Below, piece by piece: positions 27,226 to 30,766 of a DNA stretch of 30,766 nucleotides. Made by a program: the position numbers and the translations under genes. Source of the DNA: a virus; the IMG/VR virus record IMGVR_UViG_3300034071_000665, positions 1 to 30,766 of that record; one strand, given 5' to 3'. Every line of letters begins with the position of its first letter. The first letter of the stretch is position 1. The notes under the pieces are model-generated. The model was not told the DNA's origin. It did not search any database and saw only the letters and a program-made list of their open reading frames with translations.

Positions 27226-27671
27226 CGTGCGTAAAGATAACCACCTGCCCAATCACAATTTGCAAGAGCATTCTCACGTTGCTCAATGATACGCAAATCA
27301 TAGCGAACTCCCTTAGCAGGTGCCTTCCAAGATGCAGACTTGTAGAGTTCACCAGTCTTGCGATCTACAAAAGCATGAACAGAACGAGAACCACCACCAT
27401 CAATCATAATGATTTTGTGATACTTCTTACCACTTTCAATCACATAATCAATGTCAGACTTGCCAGACTTGAGTTCATCAATCTTACGTTGATGATACTC
27501 ATGAGTGTCAGCATCAGTGCCAACAAACTTCTGATGTCCACGGACAGCATACTCCCTATAGTTGTCCTTGAGAGCATCAATCAACATGTAGCACCACTTG
27601 GTCACGTTGAGTTGAATGGTGTTACGAGCATCCTGCTCAGCAACAAACTGATCGAAGGTGGAAGCAGTCAT
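27222..27671 (-). CDS. Conserved phage protein, 149 aa
   Basis: 149 residues from ATG at 27671 (MTASTFDQFVAEQDARNTIQ...). A recognisable C-terminal block: YHKIIMIDGGGSRSVHAFVD, then RKTGELYKSASWKAPAKGVR (residues about 84-123), seen in phage proteins from cyanobacterial and actinobacterial hosts without an assigned function. Beta-rich C-half, helical N-half. Preceded by the palindromic promoter at 27689-27703. Confidence 0.8.
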   Translation of the reverse strand: MTASTFDQFVAEQDARNTIQLNVTKWCYMLIDALKDNYREYAVRGHQKFVGTDADTHEYHQRKIDELKSGKSDIDYVIESGKKYHKIIMIDGGGSRSVHAFVDRKTGELYKSASWKAPAKGVRYDLRIIEQRENALANCDWAGGYLYAR

Positions 27672-27688
27672 GAGAGGTGTTTGTTTGA

Positions 27689-27703
27689 ACTGAAATCAGT
27701 ATA
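27689..27703 (-). promoter_or_regulatory. -10 element overlapping ACTGAAATCAGT
   Basis: Minus strand ACCCATTATACTGATTTCAG: TATACT at 27698-27703, palindrome ACTGAAATCAGT at 27689-27700, 17 bases upstream of the ATG. Shares GAACTGAARTCAGTATAA with the site at 16142-16156. Confidence 0.62.
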
Positions 27704-27708
27704 ATGGG

Positions 27709-27846
27709 TCAGATAACTCCCGATGTGTAATGCTGTGACGGTTTTTCAACTGGCACACTCTCACGGGACGAACCAACATTCCATGTAAACACGGTATGAA
27801 CCATCATACCAATAGTCACAAAGAATACAAATTTAATTACCTTCAT
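27709..27846 (-). CDS. Small membrane or exported protein, 45 aa
   Basis: 45 residues, MKVIKFVFFVTIGMMVHTVF then a polar tail. Hydrophobic segment residues 5-20 after two Lys, signal-anchor-like. Starts in an ATGA overlap with the 61-aa stop. Function unknown. Confidence 0.7.
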   Translation of the reverse strand: MKVIKFVFFVTIGMMVHTVFTWNVGSSRESVPVEKPSQHYTSGVI

Positions 27847-28028
27847 GCACTGTAACCTTCAGACTTCAAAATAGCACGACGAGCATCATATGCTTGAAAT
27901 TGAGATGCAAACTCAGCAATCTTCTGATACGGATTCTTACGATACAATCCCCATCGAGTAGTGCCAAGAATAGCACGAATCATGTATGGATTATCAAGAC
28001 CCAGAGGATAGGGTTTCATCTTCTGCAT
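27843..28028 (-). CDS. Hypothetical basic protein, 61 aa
   Basis: 61 residues from ATG at 28028, or 58 from ATG at 28019 (MKPYPLGLDNPYMIRAILGT...), the latter giving less overlap with the previous gene. Aromatic and Arg-rich middle (RWGLYRKNPYQKIAEFASQF). Function unknown. Confidence 0.7.
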   Translation of the reverse strand: MQKMKPYPLGLDNPYMIRAILGTTRWGLYRKNPYQKIAEFASQFQAYDARRAILKSEGYSA

Positions 28029-28242
28029 TTGTAGGACTCTCTGATATTACTACCTGAGTCGGTTCCTCGTCAACGGTAGGTGGACACTCTTGAGATTGTC
28101 CCAACAACTCATTACATCTTTTCATAATACAATCAATAAAATCCTGTTCAGTCCATGTGTTAAACATAGATTCTAGTGGATCATTCTCATCCCATGATAT
28201 TGTAAATGATCCATCTTGTTCTTCTTTAACATCAATTGCCAT
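27994..28242 (-). CDS. Hypothetical acidic protein, 82 aa
   Basis: 82 residues from ATG at 28242 (MAIDVKEEQDGSFTISWDEN...); an ATG three codons earlier is possible. A strand (GSFTISWDENDPLESMF), a helix (EQDFIDCIMKRCNELLG) and a disordered acidic/Pro tail (CPPTVDEEPTQVVISESPTN). Overlaps its neighbours by 11 and about 30 bases. Function unknown. Confidence 0.72.
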   Translation of the reverse strand: MAIDVKEEQDGSFTISWDENDPLESMFNTWTEQDFIDCIMKRCNELLGQSQECPPTVDEEPTQVVISESPTNAEDETLSSGS

Positions 28243-28576
28243 AATCGTCATCCCATGGTGCTTTACGACTTAAAACTCTTGCAATTTTTTTCATTACTTC
28301 TGGGTCTGGTGGTTCATGCAACCTTTCTACAAGAGCATCAAAGTCTTTTGCTGGTAATACAATCCGTTCAGGTTTTGCTCCTTTACCCCAGAACTTCTCA
28401 AACTCCCACTTGTAGTTCATATCCAACCACCCACCATTCAAAGAACTCCAAAACTCTCCCCAAATGTGATAATCATCAAAGCGAAATCCTTCGTGTGACA
28501 TCAAACGATACCACCACCAGAACGGAGTATAACGAAGAAATCTATTTGAGATAATCCATCTATTAATTAAGACCAT
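28232..28576 (-). CDS. Trp-rich protein with a DUF1778/TacA antitoxin-like tail
   Basis: 114 residues from ATG at 28576. The N-terminal 70 residues are unusually aromatic (10 Trp in the chain, including a FWWWY run) with no recognised fold. Residues 71-110 read RIVLPAKDFDALVERLHEPP then DPEVMKKIARVLSRKAPWDD, matching the C-terminal part of DUF1778 (TacA-type) antitoxins: L-S/P-x-x-D-F-x-x-L...PPxP...RKAPWD. In those antitoxins this segment clamps the GNAT toxin; the ribbon-helix-helix DNA-binding part is missing here. No toxin gene is adjacent. Function inferred at most. Confidence 0.65.
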   Translation of the reverse strand: MVLINRWIISNRFLRYTPFWWWYRLMSHEGFRFDDYHIWGEFWSSLNGGWLDMNYKWEFEKFWGKGAKPERIVLPAKDFDALVERLHEPPDPEVMKKIARVLSRKAPWDDDYGN

Positions 28577-28794
28577 CTTCCCAACCTCAGCTTTCGTTCA
28601 GGTGAAATCCACGGATTATATGGATCATCATAGGGATAGATGTATTCGCACATCCAACCCCAGGATAATGCCTCCCAGAAGTCATCAGGGAAATGCTCAA
28701 CAGTTTCATGACAATCTATGATATATCTAATGTTGAAAAATCCCTCACGGAACCATTCCCACTTACTCATACCCCAGTATTCATCGTGCGTCAT
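28567..28794 (-). CDS. Hypothetical Trp-rich protein, 75 aa
   Basis: 75 residues from ATG at 28794 with 8 Trp (MTHDEYWGMSKWEWFREGFF...; DDFWEALSWGWMCEYIYPYD). Overlaps the next gene by 10 bases and the upstream one as ATGA. Member of an aromatic-rich trio (28232-29146) that may have arisen by duplication. Function unknown. Confidence 0.75.
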   Translation of the reverse strand: MTHDEYWGMSKWEWFREGFFNIRYIIDCHETVEHFPDDFWEALSWGWMCEYIYPYDDPYNPWISPERKLRLGRWS

Positions 28795-28979
28795 GCTGTT
28801 TCATCACTCCAGTAGTATTTTAGTTGATCACCAGTGATATTCAAATGATAAATCTTACCATCTTGCCCATAAACACCAATCCACAGTGCTCGTTCATTCA
28901 TACTTTCCAGATGAAACAACTTCACCTCTTCCAGTACAATCTCATCTGGGTTTTCAGTCCAATTTACTAATTTAGTCAT
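28791..28979 (-). CDS. Hypothetical 62-aa protein
   Basis: 62 residues from ATG at 28979 (MTKLVNWTENPDEIVLEEVK...), overlapping the upstream stop as ATGA. Beta-rich (LWIGVYGQDGKIYHLNITGD), acidic. Function unknown. Confidence 0.75.
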   Translation of the reverse strand: MTKLVNWTENPDEIVLEEVKLFHLESMNERALWIGVYGQDGKIYHLNITGDQLKYYWSDETA

Positions 28980-29146
28980 TTTTTCCACTCCCATTCACTC
29001 TTGATACTCCACTCTGTTCTAATGTAAGAGTAGTTTAGATAATCCCAAAAAATACCTTGATAATCTTCAAAGTCCCATTCAGGGTCACGACCATCATAAG
29101 TCATCAGTTGCTTCCACAACTCAAAACATATTTTAAATGCTTTCAT
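28976..29146 (-). CDS. Hypothetical Trp-rich protein, 56 aa
   Basis: 56 residues from ATG at 29146 (MKAFKICFELWKQLMTYDGR...), 6 Trp, ending SIKSEWEWKK. Start overlaps the Cys-rich gene's stop as ATGA. Similar in flavour to the 75-aa protein two genes on. Function unknown. Confidence 0.75.
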   Translation of the reverse strand: MKAFKICFELWKQLMTYDGRDPEWDFEDYQGIFWDYLNYSYIRTEWSIKSEWEWKK

Positions 29147-29361
29147 TTTGCCTCCCAAAATCTACCATCAGGACCACAAGAGTAATCAAGTGATTCCCAA
29201 CATTTAGCACGGAGCATATCACAGAACCTGCTCTCATTACCAGTCACAAGGTTATGAGAAGTATTTGGTGATACACAAGTATCGTGTCGGTGTCCCATTC
29301 CAAATAGATGAGAGAACCAATCCTTACGATAATACTTGCAATCTTTACAGAGTTTGGTCAT
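29143..29361 (-). CDS. Cys-rich putative zinc-binding protein, 72 aa
   Basis: 72 residues from ATG at 29361. CxxC near the N-terminus (LCKDCKYYRKDW), then Cys at about 29, 47, 54 and 62 with His, ending DYSCGPDGRFWEAK. The CKDCKYY...CGPDGRFWE frame is familiar from small phage/bacterial proteins with a structural zinc. Function unknown; nucleic-acid or protein binding possible. Confidence 0.75.
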   Translation of the reverse strand: MTKLCKDCKYYRKDWFSHLFGMGHRHDTCVSPNTSHNLVTGNESRFCDMLRAKCWESLDYSCGPDGRFWEAK

Positions 29362-29528
29362 AGTAACTCGTGCTTCATTCCCATCAGTTTACCATAGATT
29401 TTGGCATAAAACAAATGAATAAACTTATCGTTATCATCTCGCAGTATTTGGGCCTTCACTAGTGCCATCAGTGCTTCAATTTCAGCAATCTGTAAATCAG
29501 AGTCTATATTGTGTTCTGTGACTTCCAT
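29358..29528 (-). CDS. Hypothetical helical protein, 56 aa
   Basis: 56 residues from ATG at 29528 (MEVTEHNIDSDLQIAEIEAL...) to TGA at 29358. Two helices (IAEIEALMALVKAQILRDDN; KFIHLFYAKIYGKLMGMKHE). Its start overlaps the 100-aa stop as TAATG and its stop overlaps the next start as ATGA. Function unknown. Confidence 0.75.
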   Translation of the reverse strand: MEVTEHNIDSDLQIAEIEALMALVKAQILRDDNDKFIHLFYAKIYGKLMGMKHELL

Positions 29529-29830
29529 TATGAGTAATTAAAGTGTAAATGTGTTTCCCAAGTGAATGCTGGTTGGTCTTTCCTTTGCATCATTTCTGCA
29601 ACAAAATATGGAATGAACCTTGTGTATTTGTCCAGAAACTCCCTCTCCGTGAGTTCATCAAATCCGTGCATATAATGATCACAATCAACAAACTTTGCAA
29701 ACTTTTCATATTCACGGTCTCTATCATCAACTCTTTGATAGTTGCGACAGATTTTCAACCAGAATGAACGACCTTCACCAGTGGCACAGTAATCAATCGC
29801 AAAGAAACGATAGAATGGTTTGTCACTCAT
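29528..29830 (-). CDS. Hypothetical 100-aa protein
   Basis: 100 residues from ATG at 29830 (MSDKPFYRFFAIDYCATGEG...). Charged and aromatic, with KICRNYQRVDDRDREYEKFA and a helix (TEREFLDKYTRFIPYFVAEM). No catalytic motif recognised. Overlaps the upstream gene by 8 bases. Function unknown. Confidence 0.75.
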   Translation of the reverse strand: MSDKPFYRFFAIDYCATGEGRSFWLKICRNYQRVDDRDREYEKFAKFVDCDHYMHGFDELTEREFLDKYTRFIPYFVAEMMQRKDQPAFTWETHLHFNYS

Positions 29831-30344
29831 TGTTCTTCCTCACTCTTGCAAGAAACTCATTACTCTGTTGATACAATCCTGCAATCAAATCCTTGATGTC
29901 ATCAATTGCAATCACAGTATACTCCACATTCATATTTTCACAGATGAGTGCGTCAACCATACATTCCAATGTCATTGCTTGCATATGCTCTGGTGTGATT
30001 GGTGTGCCATGTGGCATCCCAGAGCATTCATCATTGTAAAATGCATTATATCGTCGAAGAACAGTTTCACTTCGTTCTTTGCGTTCCCATTCTTCTTTTT
30101 CAATTGCTGCAAGTTGTTGAAGTGCATCACCATTTTCATCATAAAGTTTATCAAGAGCATCAAGTGCCTTGCGTTCTTTCTCACGACGCTCTGCTTCTTC
30201 AAACATAGCATCAGGATAGGGTTCTTGGTTTCTCATAAGTTCTTTTAACCTTTGTTTACCATACTCTGTAAGTTCATGTTTCTTGGTGCGAAGTTCATCA
30301 ACTTCCTCTTGTGTGAGATTTACCCATGGCATGTCTTCATTCAT
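29823..30344 (-). CDS. Coiled-coil hypothetical protein, 173 aa
   Basis: 173 residues from ATG at 30344 (ATG at 30332, MPWVNLTQEEVDELRT, is an alternative). A long charged coiled-coil (residues about 10-95: EERREKERKALDAL-like heptads, then QLAAIEKEEWERKERSETVL), a Gly/Pro linker (CSGMPHGTPITPEHMQ) and a helical C-part (DIKDLIAGLYQQSNEFLARV). Start overlaps the membrane protein's stop as ATGA. Function unknown. Confidence 0.78.
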   Translation of the reverse strand: MNEDMPWVNLTQEEVDELRTKKHELTEYGKQRLKELMRNQEPYPDAMFEEAERREKERKALDALDKLYDENGDALQQLAAIEKEEWERKERSETVLRRYNAFYNDECSGMPHGTPITPEHMQAMTLECMVDALICENMNVEYTVIAIDDIKDLIAGLYQQSNEFLARVRKNNE

Positions 30345-30583
30345 TTGTTCTTCTCACAATACAGGAAATACTTGTACTCTGCAACTTGATGTGGTGCATA
30401 TCTTACGACATCACACTCTTTATACTTATCAACCACTTCAAATGATGCAGAGTTGATTGGGTTATCCCCAGAGGCAAAGTAAGCAAGTGCAATCAGAATA
30501 ATGATGAATACAGCAGAGGCACCAAGAAATACACCAACACCACGCAGAAACTCTTTGAGAGCATACTTATCTTCTTCAGTCAT
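30341..30583 (-). CDS. Single-pass membrane protein, 80 aa
   Basis: 80 residues from ATG at 30583 (MTEEDKYALKEFLRGVGVFL...). One transmembrane helix (about residues 17-38, LGASAVFIIILIALAYFASG); two Cys in the C-terminal part (YKECDVVRY; YFLYCEKNK) probably outside. Overlaps the upstream gene by 8 bases. Function unknown. Confidence 0.78.
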   Translation of the reverse strand: MTEEDKYALKEFLRGVGVFLGASAVFIIILIALAYFASGDNPINSASFEVVDKYKECDVVRYAPHQVAEYKYFLYCEKNK

Positions 30584-30764
30584 TTTGCTCCACAGCATAC
30601 TCTTCCTGCTGTTCTAACTTTCTTTCAAGTTTCTCAATCCTATCACACAACTCGGTGATAATACAAATCAAAGAAGGATAGCAAATAGTTTCAGTATCAT
30701 TCCCATCCTCCATATCAATATAGCGGTGATGGCAAAGTTCTTTGGCAAAGTTGCGTTCAGTCAT
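30576..30764 (-). CDS. Hypothetical 62-aa protein
   Basis: 62 residues from ATG at 30764 (MTERNFAKELCHHRYIDMED...), complete in the window. N-half with Cys/His, then a coiled-coil (ELCDRIEKLERKLEQQEEYA). The ATG is followed by A, so an ATGA overlap with a gene beyond the right edge is likely. Function unknown. Confidence 0.75.
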   Translation of the reverse strand: MTERNFAKELCHHRYIDMEDGNDTETICYPSLICIITELCDRIEKLERKLEQQEEYAVEQND

Positions 30765-30766
30765 CG

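Overview
The window looks like part of a T4-like cyanophage genome (contractile-tailed phage of marine Synechococcus/Prochlorococcus). The basis is a baseplate cassette with gp25 and gp6, an exact T4-type late promoter (TATAAATA) in front of gp25, and many small proteins of the kind found in cyanomyoviruses. Every protein gene I can support lies on the minus strand, so transcription runs from the right edge to the left edge.

Reading with transcription there are four zones. (1) 30.8-20.5 kb: a dense train of small genes, many joined by ATGA or TAATG overlaps. It includes tiny membrane proteins, a Zn metalloprotease, a 2OG-Fe(II) oxygenase-like protein next to a GT11 fucosyltransferase-like protein, and an envelope group (RlpA-like, Cys-rich, Sec-exported). 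(2) 20.5-17.66 kb: a beta-ketoacyl-ACP synthase (FabF-like) with all catalytic residues, an HNH-like nuclease and a PRMT-like methyltransferase in one operon. (3) 17.66-10.4 kb: a 540-base non-coding region with an iteron-like palindrome array and a near-consensus promoter on the plus strand, followed by about 24 small, mostly unknown genes. These have visibly higher GC, sigma70-like promoters, GC-rich intergenic hairpins, two Rho-independent terminators and further copies of the palindrome. (4) 10.35-0 kb: AT-rich late genes, namely a glycosyltransferase-like protein, four small or unknown proteins, gp25, gp6 and a very large YHYH-domain virion protein that runs off the left edge.

Zone 3 looks like an early, host-takeover region driven by host RNA polymerase, and zone 4 is late virion morphogenesis. 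The least explained parts are the CTCGACGAG palindrome family with its regular 44/24-base spacing, the two plus-strand promoters in an otherwise minus-strand genome, and the ketosynthase operon. All assignments come from reading the sequence; no database search was run. Many small starts were moved to an internal ATG where that gave an ATGA overlap or a better leader.
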